The position numbers were made by a program, and so were the translations under genes. Positions 33,200 through 41,780 of a stretch of 64,000 bases of DNA are shown piece by piece (the stretch's first letter is position 1; each line of letters starts with the position of its first letter). Location of the stretch: the NCBI GenBank assembly GCA_965652025.1, contig CBFGTM010000014.1:3062-67061 (forward strand), given 5' to 3'. This DNA is from CAVVWJ01 sp965652025. GTDB lineage: Bacteria > Gemmatimonadota > Gemmatimonadetes > Gemmatimonadales > GWC2-71-9. Under the pieces are notes generated by a model. It searched no databases, was not told where the DNA came from, and worked only from the letters and a program-made list of their open reading frames with translations.

Positions 33200-34303
33200 T
33201 TGGCAGTTCGGATCGGACTAGCCTTCAATCTCAAACCCGAGGCGCCGGCTAACCCAGCCGGGGCGAACTCCGACTCCCCTTCGTCCGACGAGCCTCCCAG
33301 TCGGGCCCTCCGACTAGACCTCTCTCAACCAGACCTGTACGCCGAGTGGGATGAACCCGCCACCATCGATGCGGTGGAGCGGGCCCTCAGCTCTGTGGGT
33401 CAGGTGTATCGCCTCGAGGCCGACCACCGCTTCCCCGCGCGGTTGGCGTTGCTCCGGCCCGACTTCGTCTTCAACATTGCCGAAGGCCTCTACGGTCCCA
33501 GTCGGGAGGCCCACGTTCCTGCAATCTGCGAGTTCCTCGGGGTTCCCTATCACGCCTCCGACCCGCTGACCTGCGGGCTCGCGCTGCATAAAGGCCGCGC
33601 CAAGGAGATCCTCTCCTATCACGGCGTGCCGACCGCTCCCTTCGTGGTGGCGCGGTCGCCGGCCGATGCGCGCCGGGTGAAGCTCCCCTTCCCGCTCTTC
33701 GTGAAGCCCGCCTTCGAAGGCTCGGGCAAGGGCGTCACCACTCGGAGCCTCTGCAGGAATCGCTCGCAGCTGGTTCGTCAGGTCTCTCATCTGCTGGCCA
33801 CCTACGCCGAGCCGGCCATCATCGAGACCTATCTCCCGGGACAGGAGTTCACCGTCGCCATCCTCGGAAACGGCGACGAGGCGCGCTGTTTGCCGATTAT
33901 CGGCATGCGATTTGATATGCTGCCAAAGGGTGCGCCACCGATCTATGGCTATGAGGCAAAGTGGATCTGGGATACTCCGAGCAATCCCCTGGAGATCTAC
34001 GAGTGCCCGGCCAGGATCTCCGAGAGGCTCGCCAAGGAAATTCGAGCGGCTGCCCTCGGAGCCTATCACGCCCTGGAATGTCGCGACTGGTGCCGCGTCG
34101 ACGTGCGCTGCGATGCGGACGGTCGCCCGATGGTCGTCGAGCTCAACCCGCTGCCGGGCGTTTTGCCTGACCCGCGGGATCACTCCTGCTTCCCTAAGGC
34201 CGCTGCGGCGGCCGGCATGGGCTACGACGATCTCATCCGCTGCGTCGCCGACATTGCCTGGCGGCGGATCAGCGGACGTTCACTCCTGGCGGAGGTGGCC
34301 TGA
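33200..34303 (+). CDS. ATP-grasp ligase, D-Ala-D-Ala ligase-like (first of two)
   Basis: 367 residues from a TTG at 33200 with GAAGGGGA about 5 bases upstream. An earlier in-frame start at 33128 is less well placed. ATP-grasp features are LRPDFVFNIAEGLYGPSREA, LHKGRAKEILSYHGVP, PLFVKPAFEGSGKGV (ATP-binding Lys) and the metal-binding VELNPLPGVLPD. It joins a carboxylate to an amine using ATP, like Ddl, but the sequence is diverged and the substrates are unknown. It ends one base into the second ligase gene. Being beside an aminomutase, an amino-acid ligase role is more likely than cell-wall Ddl. Confidence 0.88.
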   Translation: MAVRIGLAFNLKPEAPANPAGANSDSPSSDEPPSRALRLDLSQPDLYAEWDEPATIDAVERALSSVGQVYRLEADHRFPARLALLRPDFVFNIAEGLYGPSREAHVPAICEFLGVPYHASDPLTCGLALHKGRAKEILSYHGVPTAPFVVARSPADARRVKLPFPLFVKPAFEGSGKGVTTRSLCRNRSQLVRQVSHLLATYAEPAIIETYLPGQEFTVAILGNGDEARCLPIIGMRFDMLPKGAPPIYGYEAKWIWDTPSNPLEIYECPARISERLAKEIRAAALGAYHALECRDWCRVDVRCDADGRPMVVELNPLPGVLPDPRDHSCFPKAAAAAGMGYDDLIRCVADIAWRRISGRSLLAEVA

Positions 34304-35313
34304 TGAAAGTCGCGATCCTCTTCGATGCCGGCAGCGAAGAGTGGAGTCCCCAGGACGTGGCCGCTGTGGTGGCCAACGTCCACGAGGTGCGCGATGTGCT
34401 CCGGCGTCGGGGGCATGAGGTCGAGCTGCTGCCGGTGCGCTATGGTGATTTCCGCTGGCTCTCCCGGGTTCGCCGGGCCGACCTGGTCTTCAATCTCTGC
34501 GAGGGCATCAACGGCCACGCCCGCTTCGAGGACCTGGTGGTCGGCACCCTCGAGCTCACCGGTGTCCCCTTCACCGGCTGCCGGACCTGGCCCACCACGG
34601 TCTGTCATCGGAAACACGTCGCCAACACCCTGCTCTCCTCCGCCGGAGTGCCGGTGCCCGCCTTCGTGCTGGCCCAAGCCAACAAGACGCCGGCCGACTT
34701 CCCGCTACCGGCCATCGTGAAGCCGGCCGCCGAGGATGCCAGCGTAGGGATCGACAACAGTGCCGTGTGCACCAGCAAGCGGGCGCTCAAGCGGCGGGTG
34801 GCCCAGATGCTGGAGCAGTTCGAGGAGGTCGTAGTCCAGGAGTACGTCGCCGGCCGGGAGTTCAACGTAGGGTTTGTCGGCAAGCGGATGCTTCCCATCG
34901 CGGAGATCCGCTTCGATACGCTGCCACAGGGCACCTGGCCCATCGTGAGCTACGCCGCCAAGTGGATCCCCGGCAGTCCCGAGGACGAGGGCACCGTTCC
35001 CGTCTGTCCCGCCGAGCTGGATGCCGAGTTGCAGCAGCGCATCGGCCAAGTCGCCCGCAAGGCCTGGGAGCAGATGGCCGAGTGCGAGGGCTACGGCCGG
35101 ATCGACATGCGGCTGGGCGAAGACGGGCAACCCTACGTGCTCGAGGTCAATCCCACCCCGGACCTCTCCAGCAATGCGGGCCTGGCCCGCATGGGGCGGG
35201 CCCTGGGCTGGAGCTACGACGACCTGGTCATGCAGATTGTGGACGAGGCGCTGACCCGCTCGCAGAGCCTCCAAGCCGCCACCGCCCTCGTCAGTGGGGT
35301 GTCCGCCGCGTGA
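34303..35313 (+). CDS. ATP-grasp ligase, D-Ala-D-Ala ligase-like (second of two)
   Basis: 336 residues from an ATG that shares a base with the previous stop. It aligns with its neighbour: RRADLVFNLCEGINGHARFE, CHRKHVANTLLSSAGVPVPA, PAIVKPAAEDASVGIDNS, VQEYVAGREFNVGFVG, and metal-binding YVLEVNPTPDLSSNAGLARM. Together the two may act in sequence or as a heteromer on a common peptide-like product. Similar tandem ligases exist in natural-product dipeptide systems, but the substrate here is not shown. The stop overlaps the acetyltransferase start by 4 bases. Confidence 0.9.
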   Translation: MKVAILFDAGSEEWSPQDVAAVVANVHEVRDVLRRRGHEVELLPVRYGDFRWLSRVRRADLVFNLCEGINGHARFEDLVVGTLELTGVPFTGCRTWPTTVCHRKHVANTLLSSAGVPVPAFVLAQANKTPADFPLPAIVKPAAEDASVGIDNSAVCTSKRALKRRVAQMLEQFEEVVVQEYVAGREFNVGFVGKRMLPIAEIRFDTLPQGTWPIVSYAAKWIPGSPEDEGTVPVCPAELDAELQQRIGQVARKAWEQMAECEGYGRIDMRLGEDGQPYVLEVNPTPDLSSNAGLARMGRALGWSYDDLVMQIVDEALTRSQSLQAATALVSGVSAA

Positions 35314-35810
35314 GCGGCACTGTCGTCTCCCTTCATCTCCGCCAGCTGACCCTCGCCGACCGCGGCCGCATCGAGGAAATCAACCGTGCGGTCGGGCTCT
35401 TCCGCGAGGACGAGATTACCGTGGCGCTCGAGGTATTCGACGAGGCGGTCTCCGGCCGGCCCGGCAACACCTATTCGCTGCTTGGGGCCGAGCTCGATGG
35501 ACGCCTGGCCGGCTGGATCTGCTGGGGCCCCACCCCCTGCACCCTGGGCACCTATGATCTCTACTGGATGGCGGTGGATCCCGGCTTCCAGGGCACCGGC
35601 ATCGGCACCGTCCTCCTCACCGAGATGGAGCGGCGGCTGGCCGGGTCTGCTCGGCTCATCATGATCGAGACCACTGGCCGGCCGGACTATGGCGGAACGC
35701 GGGCTTTCTACCAAGCGAGAGGGTATTCCCCGGCGGCGACGATCGCGGATTTCTACGCCCCCGGAGATGACCAGGTGGTGTTTGTGAAGAAGATGAGCGG
35801 TAGGCGGTGA
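35310..35810 (+). CDS. GNAT N-acetyltransferase in the KamA cluster
   Basis: 166 residues from a GTG overlapping the ligase stop. The GNAT fold is plain: LRQLTLADRGRIEEINRAVG, YDLYWMAVDPGFQGTGIGTV with the acetyl-CoA pyrophosphate loop QGTGIG, and ETTGRPDYGGTRAFYQARGY. It should transfer an acetyl group to an amine. Beside a lysine 2,3-aminomutase the nearest known logic is AblB, which makes N-epsilon-acetyl-beta-lysine, a compatible solute. The sequence alone cannot show lysine as acceptor. Confidence 0.88.
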   Translation: MSGTVVSLHLRQLTLADRGRIEEINRAVGLFREDEITVALEVFDEAVSGRPGNTYSLLGAELDGRLAGWICWGPTPCTLGTYDLYWMAVDPGFQGTGIGTVLLTEMERRLAGSARLIMIETTGRPDYGGTRAFYQARGYSPAATIADFYAPGDDQVVFVKKMSGRR

Positions 35811-35839
35811 GCAGTAAGCGGAGTTAACGGGAGGCTACT

Positions 35840-36970
35840 ATGGCTGAAACCTGGCAGGAAGTCCTCAAAAAGAACTCGATCGCCTCGCTCGAGGCGTTAG
35901 CTCAGAAGTTCGGTCCGGAGAACTTCCCCGAGCTCGACCGGTTGCGGCAGGCAGCCGAGAACTTCGAGTTCCGGATCTCTCCCGCCATGGTGGATCTGAT
36001 CAAGTCGCCGGACGATCCGATCTGGCGGCAGTATGTCCCCTCGGTCGAAGAGCTAGACGTGGTGGACGGCCTGGTGGACTCCCTCAATGAAGATGCCGAC
36101 AGCCCGGTCCCCAACATCACCCACCGCTATCCCGACCGGGCCCTTTTCCTCGTGTCGCCGGTCTGCGCCACCTACTGCCGGTTCTGCACCCGGCGCCGAA
36201 AGGTGGGCGATCCGGAAAAGATTCCCATGTCCCAGTTCGAGAGTGCGTTTCAATACCTCGAGGCCCATGCCGAGATTCGGGACGTTATCATGTCGGGGGG
36301 CGATCCGCTGCTGTTGAACGACCGCCGGCTCGAGGCCATCCTCACACGGTTGCGGGCCATCCCCCATCTCCAGATCATCCGGATTGGGAGCCGGATCCCC
36401 TGCCATCTGCCGGAGCGGATCACGCCCGAGTTGTGCGCGATGCTAAAGCGGTTCCATCCGCTCTTCATCAATACCCACTTCAACCACCCCGACGAGCTGA
36501 CCCCGGCCGCCGTTGCGGCGCTGGGCCGCCTGGCGGATGCCGGCATCCCGCTGGGCTGCCAGACGGTACTGTTGAAGGGGGTGAACGATACCCCCGCGGT
36601 CATGATCGAGCTGATGCATCGGCTGCTGATGGCCCGGGTTCGCCCCTACTACATCTATATGGCCGACCAGGTGGCGGGCGCGGAACACTTCCGGACCACG
36701 GTCCAGACCGGGATCGAGATCATGCGGGCGCTGCGGGGCTGGACCAGCGGGCTGGCCATCCCCTACTTCGTGATCGACGCTCCGGGAGGTGGCGGGAAGA
36801 TTCCGATTCTCCCCGAGTACGTCGAGAGCATGAACGAGGACGAGGTGGTGCTCAAGAACTTCCGGGGCGAGCGTTACGTCTATCGCCAGCCGCGGGAGGA
36901 GGTGGGAGTGCTCGAGCTCCAAAAGCCGAGGAAACGCGCAGCCAAGCAGCCCAAGCGGAAGACGGCCTGA
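35840..36970 (+). CDS. kamA: KamA-family radical SAM lysine 2,3-aminomutase
   Basis: 376 residues with GGGAGG upstream of the ATG. The radical SAM cluster ligands are C109, C113 and C116 (CATYCRFC). The PLP lysine is K320 in IDAPGGGGK, and acidic residues in IYMADQ and VIDAPG match positions that hold the substrate amine in lysine aminomutases, favouring lysine over glutamate. It converts L-lysine to beta-lysine. EpmB, which modifies EF-P, is a related alternative, but no epmA-like gene is present here. The C-terminal tail is Lys/Arg-rich (KPRKRAAKQPKRK). It is the last gene of the ligase unit, 29 bases after the GNAT gene. Confidence 0.93.
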   Translation: MAETWQEVLKKNSIASLEALAQKFGPENFPELDRLRQAAENFEFRISPAMVDLIKSPDDPIWRQYVPSVEELDVVDGLVDSLNEDADSPVPNITHRYPDRALFLVSPVCATYCRFCTRRRKVGDPEKIPMSQFESAFQYLEAHAEIRDVIMSGGDPLLLNDRRLEAILTRLRAIPHLQIIRIGSRIPCHLPERITPELCAMLKRFHPLFINTHFNHPDELTPAAVAALGRLADAGIPLGCQTVLLKGVNDTPAVMIELMHRLLMARVRPYYIYMADQVAGAEHFRTTVQTGIEIMRALRGWTSGLAIPYFVIDAPGGGGKIPILPEYVESMNEDEVVLKNFRGERYVYRQPREEVGVLELQKPRKRAAKQPKRKTA

Positions 36971-36991
36971 GTCGTCAAAGCAAGACCACCC

Positions 36992-37080
36992 GAGTCATTG
37001 CGAGCGGCGCAGCCGCGAAGCAATCCCGCCGCAGGGCAACCGGATCGCCCCGCGGACCTGCGGCCCGCTCGCGATGACTC
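36992..37080. repeat. REP-like inverted-repeat element
   Basis: An 89-base element with ends GAGTCATTGCGAGCGG (36992-37007) and CCGCTCGCGATGACTC (37065-37080), complementary except at one base. Inside is GAAGCAATC. Its ATTGCGAG/GAAGCAATC core recurs at 58889. It lies between convergent genes. Confidence 0.8.
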
Positions 37081-37098
37081 ATCTGGCTCCAACTCCAG

Positions 37099-37569
37099 CT
37101 AGTTCCTGAACTCGCACTCCACGCCCCGGCGCGCCACCACGTCACCCTGGGCGTTCAGCAGGATCCCGACCACATCGGGGCCGGTCCGCCGCTGGATGAA
37201 GTTGGCGGGAATCCGAGTCGCTCCTGCTTCAGTGTTGCTGTCGAAGTCGAACTCCACCTCATCACCCACCGCCCGCTTCAAGCCCGACGTCACCGTTCCA
37301 CCGGCTGCCCGGACCCGAGCCCGGAACAAGCCGTTCCGGGGAGCCACGTCATTGGCATCCACCGAGATCTTGGAGCGGCCCGGTCGGCGCTCGCAGCGCA
37401 CCCGCAGAGTAGCTGTTACAGCCGAAAGGTTCTCGGCTCCGGTCATAGCGACTTCGGTCGGCAGGGAGGAGGACGAGGAGGGATTGACGAGGTCGTTGCT
37501 GCAGGCGGCGGTGACGCCGACCAGCCCGGCCAGTACCAGACCACCGAATGCCGATTGAAACGATTTCAT
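37099..37569 (-). CDS. Small lipoprotein of unknown function
   Basis: 156 residues from the ATG at 37569. Signal peptide and lipobox are clear (VLAGLVGVTAACS). A Ser-rich linker precedes a small beta domain (ATLRVRCERRPGRSKISVDA, RRTGPDVVGILLNAQGDVVA) with two Cys that may form a disulfide. No family recognised. It is transcribed alone on the minus strand, after the REP-like element. Confidence 0.75.
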   Translation of the reverse strand: MKSFQSAFGGLVLAGLVGVTAACSNDLVNPSSSSSLPTEVAMTGAENLSAVTATLRVRCERRPGRSKISVDANDVAPRNGLFRARVRAAGGTVTSGLKRAVGDEVEFDFDSNTEAGATRIPANFIQRRTGPDVVGILLNAQGDVVARRGVECEFRN

Positions 37570-37765
37570 CGTTTGCGTCTCCAGGAAGAGATTGATCAGG
37601 ACGTTTGCTGCAGCCGGCTGAGCCGACGTGCAACGCCCTGGGCAAGCGATGTGCCTTTTTGCACTCGTGATGGTAAACGGCAACGCTGAAAGGTCTTACT
37701 GCGCAGGATCAAGCCGAGCTGGATGCTCGTTTTGATATAGCTGGAATATTTTGTTGCAACGAGGG

Positions 37766-39361
37766 CTATCTTGCCCCGGCCTTCCACTGCGGTAATCCAC
37801 TCACCCAGGAGTAGGGGTCTATTTCCACCCCCTCGAGTCTGCGGCTCACCGCGGCGACGTTGGTCAGCGCGTAGAGGAAGATCGCCGGCGCGTCGGCGTT
37901 GAGAGTATCCATGGCTTCCCTCCACTTCCGTTTGGCAGCACCAACATCGGCCTCGCGCGAGGCATCATTCAGCAGCGAGTCGAAGACCGGATCGGCGTAG
38001 TGGCCATAGTTGGTACCTGCCCAGCCTGCTCGGGTCCATTGGTCGGTCAAGCCGCGTGGGCTGGGCTCGTCCAGATAGGTCCCGATGTAGCTGTCGAACC
38101 GGCCTTTGGCGAGCCGCTCCTGAAATACTGGAAAATCCACCGTGGTCACGGTGGCCGGCATGCCGGCCTTTCGCCACGCCTCCTGGACCGCAACCGCCAG
38201 CCGCCTCCGTGTGGCGCTGGTGGATGGCACCAGGATGTCCACGCTGCGGAGCCTGCCGCCGGACTTGAGCTTCGAGATCGTCGCCCGAGCCTGAGCCGAG
38301 TCATACCCGATTGTTCTGGTGCCTTCATCCCAGATCCAGAGCAGCTGTGACATCGGACCCGGCGGCGCCTTCGTGTCCGGTCCGAAGACCGCGTGTGCCA
38401 TCGTGGGCCGGTCCAACGCCTGTGCCAGGGCGCGACGGAGCTCGCGGTTACCCAGCACCGGATGCGGATTCCCGGCGGGACCGGCCACGCGGAACGCCAA
38501 GAACCCATATCCGGCGGCCGGGTAGCGCACCAGTTTGAAGCTGGTGTCTGCCGCTATACGACGAGCCCGCTCCTCCGACCCCACGGTCTCCATGAGATCA
38601 GCCTCGTGCCCGAGGATCAGGTTGAGCGCCGCGTCGGGATCGGCGGCGAACCGCCAGACCGCCCGGCGCAAATTGGGGCCATCCTCTCCGGTGCGCGCGG
38701 TATCGGCGGCGAGAGTGAGGAAGCTACCCCGCTGCCAGTTCTGGATCCGGTAGGGACCGCTCCCGATGAGATGCGCCAGATTGGTGTCTGCCGCCCATCG
38801 CGCCCTTGGAATCGTGTCCCACACATGCCGCGGCATCACCCGCACGTGATAGGTCGCGTCGTACAGCTGCTCCGGTGATGGCTCACCGAACCGGATTTGC
38901 ACCGTCGCGGAATCTTCCGCCGATGCCCGTACTCTCCCGGCGAGATAGGTCAGCGCTCCCGCTTCAAGGGTGGAGTCGCTGAATGCCTCGAAGGAGAACA
39001 CCACATCCGCCGCCGTCACCGGCCTCCCATCCTGCCATTTAGCGCCCGGCCGGAGATGAAACCGCCAAGTGAGTGAATCCACCCGCTCCCACCGCTCCGC
39101 CAACCCCGGCCGATAGGCTCCCGCATCGATCGGCGATCCTCCCCGAGAGAGATACGCCAGCCGCTCATAGATCTGATCGCTGATGTCCCGGCCGACGGTC
39201 TCGTAGATGAGTGGCGGCACCAGGGTAGTCGGCTCACTGATCGCGGCTATGACCACGGTATCGCAGTTGGGACAGGTGGCCTCCCGATCCCGGCAGCCAA
39301 GAACCAGGGTCAGTGAAGCAGCTATTACGCGGAGAAGGCTCTGCAGACGCGGTGGGATCAT
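37766..39361 (-). CDS. ABC transporter substrate-binding lipoprotein (family 5, peptide/oligopeptide type)
   Basis: 531 residues from the ATG at 39361 with GGGAGA upstream. The lipobox is LTLVLGCRD. The family-5 solute-binding fold shows ERWERVDSLTWRFHLRPGAK, WQDGRPVTAADVVFSFEAF, IGSGPYRIQNW and LRRALAQALDRPTM. A CPNC pair just after the lipid Cys is unusual. It should bind peptides or related ligands for an ABC importer. No permease or ATPase genes are adjacent, so it is an orphan receptor here. Confidence 0.92.
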   Translation of the reverse strand: MIPPRLQSLLRVIAASLTLVLGCRDREATCPNCDTVVIAAISEPTTLVPPLIYETVGRDISDQIYERLAYLSRGGSPIDAGAYRPGLAERWERVDSLTWRFHLRPGAKWQDGRPVTAADVVFSFEAFSDSTLEAGALTYLAGRVRASAEDSATVQIRFGEPSPEQLYDATYHVRVMPRHVWDTIPRARWAADTNLAHLIGSGPYRIQNWQRGSFLTLAADTARTGEDGPNLRRAVWRFAADPDAALNLILGHEADLMETVGSEERARRIAADTSFKLVRYPAAGYGFLAFRVAGPAGNPHPVLGNRELRRALAQALDRPTMAHAVFGPDTKAPPGPMSQLLWIWDEGTRTIGYDSAQARATISKLKSGGRLRSVDILVPSTSATRRRLAVAVQEAWRKAGMPATVTTVDFPVFQERLAKGRFDSYIGTYLDEPSPRGLTDQWTRAGWAGTNYGHYADPVFDSLLNDASREADVGAAKRKWREAMDTLNADAPAIFLYALTNVAAVSRRLEGVEIDPYSWVSGLPQWKAGAR

Positions 39362-39598
39362 CTCCCTAACCCTTATTAAAGGAAGGAGACAGCGGAATCG
39401 TACATTCCTTTGGGTTGGCCACAGCTGTATCATGACGGATCAGCGTGGATCGAAACGTTACAGACACCGGACTCATGCAGTTGGCTGCATCATTGCAAGC
39501 TATGCTGTCGCAGGCACTTAGAACACAGCCTCCGAGGGCATACCCATTGCCTTGGTTGGGGACGGCTCTTCCGAATTGCCCTCAACCAGGAGTTATCA

Positions 39599-40372
39599 AT
39601 GCCCCGGTTTCCGAGCCGTCTGAACCTGCCCCTCGCGGCCCTGGCCCTTGCCGGGGCCTGTAGTGACTCGGGCGGCCCGTCCAATCAGGCACAGGTGAAC
39701 TTCAGTGTGGCAACCCAGCCGGCTACCACGCCAAGTGGTGTATCGCTGGCCATGGCGGGCACGCCGGAGACCTTTACCGACGGCAGCAACACGCTCGTCA
39801 TCACCGGAGTCCAGCTCGTGTTGCGCGAGATCGAGCTGCATCGCGCGGGTGCCCTCGCCGACTGCGCCGACAGTGCCTCCGACGACTGCGAGGAGCTGGA
39901 GGTGGGGCCACTGTTACTGGACCTGCCGCTCGGAACGCCCGGCGCTGCCCGGACCTTCAGTGTGCAGCTGGCGCCCGGCTCGTATGACCGGATCGAGTTC
40001 GAGCTCCACAAGCCTTCCGACCCTGAAGACGCTGCCTTCATGCAGGCGCATCCGGACTTCGAAGACATCAGTGTTCGGGTTACCGGAACCTACAACGGTG
40101 AAGACTTTACCTACACCGGGCGATTCAATGACGAGCAGGAGTTTAACCTGGTTCCCGAGCTCATCATGGGTGACGTGGCCGCGGCCGATCTCACCTTGTT
40201 CGCCAATCTGGACCGCTGGTTCCGGGATCCCGCCGGTACGCTGGTCCATCCCAACTCAGCGAACAACGGCGGCCCGAATCAAGGCCTGGCCGAGCAGAAC
40301 ATCAAGGCCTCGCTCGATGCCTTCGAGGATGAGAATCACGATGGCCGTGACGACGGTACCGGCCACCATTGA
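39599..40372 (+). CDS. Lipoprotein with C-terminal metal-rich tail
   Basis: 257 residues from the ATG at 39599 with AGGAG upstream. The lipobox is LALAGACSDSG. The mature protein is beta-rich (TLVITGVQLVLREIELHRAG, FSVQLAPGSYDRIEFELHKP) with a faint DUF4382-like look, and ends in an acidic/His tail (DENHDGRDDGTGHH) that may bind metal. The next gene, a sigma-54-type activator, starts 18 bases downstream, so both may share a transcript. The ligand is unknown. Confidence 0.75.
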   Translation: MPRFPSRLNLPLAALALAGACSDSGGPSNQAQVNFSVATQPATTPSGVSLAMAGTPETFTDGSNTLVITGVQLVLREIELHRAGALADCADSASDDCEELEVGPLLLDLPLGTPGAARTFSVQLAPGSYDRIEFELHKPSDPEDAAFMQAHPDFEDISVRVTGTYNGEDFTYTGRFNDEQEFNLVPELIMGDVAAADLTLFANLDRWFRDPAGTLVHPNSANNGGPNQGLAEQNIKASLDAFEDENHDGRDDGTGHH

Positions 40373-40390
40373 GAAACTGATCAAGGGGCA

Positions 40391-41743
40391 GTGGTGACTG
40401 AGCGCAAGTGGTCCATCGCAGTGGTGCAGCTGTCGGACAGCTTTCGTGTTACCCTGAGCGAGCTGGCCCGGGACCTCCGGGCCAGTGTCGTTGAGTGGGT
40501 TCCTGAAGCGGGGCAAGGTGTGCCCGGTGGAACTGGCATGCTGGTCATCATGGCGGGCGGATCCGAAAGCGCTGCGCTGGACCTGCTGGGTGAGCTCCCC
40601 CAGGCCACGGTGCCGTACTACATGGTCGGTGCTTCGACCGACCACCGGATTGCGGCGGCCGCAGTGCAGCGGGGGGCGAGCGACTATTTCGCGCTGCCCG
40701 ACGATCTGGAACTGCTCCGCCGCTCTCTGGAGCGGGAGTCGCGCGGGGTGGAGGGGCGGCTCGAGGCCGGCCGGTTTGCCGACTTGGAGCGGCGGGCCAA
40801 TGGCTTCGATACCATCCTCGGGCGCAGCGCCGCGCTTCGGCAGAGTCTCGACCAGGCGGCGCGAGTGGCTGCCCTTCGAGACGTGACGGTGATGATCGGC
40901 GGCGAGACCGGCACCGGAAAGGAGCTGCTCGCCCGGGCCATTCATTACGAGAGCCCGCGGGCGGCGGAACCGTTCGTCGAGGTCAACTGTGCCGCCATTC
41001 CGGCCAACCTGCTCGAGAGTGAGCTCTTCGGTCACGAGAAGGGAGCCTTTACCGGCGCCATTGCATCGAAGCCCGGGCTCTTCGAGCTGGCTCATGGCGG
41101 CACGCTCTTTCTCGACGAGATCGCCACCCTGCCGATCGAGCTGCAGCCCAAGCTGCTGCGGGCACTGGAGACCCGGGAAATCCGCCGCGTCGGCGGACAA
41201 CAGAGCCGGCGGGTGGATGTGCGCCTCATCGCCGCTACCCATGCCGACCTGCGCGTGGCCGTGAAGCAAGGCCAGTTTCGGGAGGACCTGTTCTATCGGC
41301 TCAACGTGGTGGCGCTCACCCTGCCGCCGCTGCGGCAGCGGGAGGCGGACGTCGAGTTGCTGGCCGAGACGTTCATCGCCCGCATCGCGACCAGCCACGG
41401 ACTGCCGGTGCCGCCGCTGACCCCGGAGCTCCGGAGCGCGCTGAGGGAGTATCCCTGGCCAGGTAACATCCGGGAGCTTCGCAACGCAGTCGAGCGCTCG
41501 CTGGTCCTCTCCCCCCGCGGCACACTGCGCGTGGAGGAAATGGGCATGCGCCAGGACGCCACCCGAAGCGAAGGGGGACTGATTCCGTTCCCGGCTACTC
41601 TGGTGGTGCTCAATCGTGCGGCAGCGCTGGCCATGCTCCAACTAACCGAAGGCAATAAGAGCGCTGCGGCGAGAAGGTTGGGCATCTCACGCCCCCGCCT
41701 CCAGCGGCTGCTAGAGGGTACCGATGAGACTAACGAGACCTGA
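40391..41743 (+). CDS. Sigma-54-dependent transcriptional activator with pseudo-receiver
   Basis: 450 residues from tandem GTG codons at 40391 and 40394. The AAA+ domain is complete: GETGTGKELLARAIH (Walker A), FGHEKGAFTGAIASKPGLFE with the GAFTGA loop that contacts sigma-54, GGTLFLDEIATLP (Walker B) and WPGNIRELRNAVERSLVL. A Fis-type HTH ends the protein (NKSAAARRLGISRPRLQRLL). The first 120 residues look like a receiver, but no phosphoacceptor Asp is seen where expected (VIMAGGSES). Control is therefore probably not by ordinary phosphorylation. It lies between two lipoprotein genes. Confidence 0.93.
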   Translation: MVTERKWSIAVVQLSDSFRVTLSELARDLRASVVEWVPEAGQGVPGGTGMLVIMAGGSESAALDLLGELPQATVPYYMVGASTDHRIAAAAVQRGASDYFALPDDLELLRRSLERESRGVEGRLEAGRFADLERRANGFDTILGRSAALRQSLDQAARVAALRDVTVMIGGETGTGKELLARAIHYESPRAAEPFVEVNCAAIPANLLESELFGHEKGAFTGAIASKPGLFELAHGGTLFLDEIATLPIELQPKLLRALETREIRRVGGQQSRRVDVRLIAATHADLRVAVKQGQFREDLFYRLNVVALTLPPLRQREADVELLAETFIARIATSHGLPVPPLTPELRSALREYPWPGNIRELRNAVERSLVLSPRGTLRVEEMGMRQDATRSEGGLIPFPATLVVLNRAAALAMLQLTEGNKSAAARRLGISRPRLQRLLEGTDETNET

Positions 41744-41780
41744 CCGGTCCGGACCATACATCATGTCCAAGGAGAACCTG

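Noticed and set aside
35840..36970. KamA as EpmB of the EF-P pathway
   Set aside because: Length, lack of an epmA-like gene nearby and the GNAT/ATP-grasp neighbours fit a lysine aminomutase pathway better; not excluded entirely.
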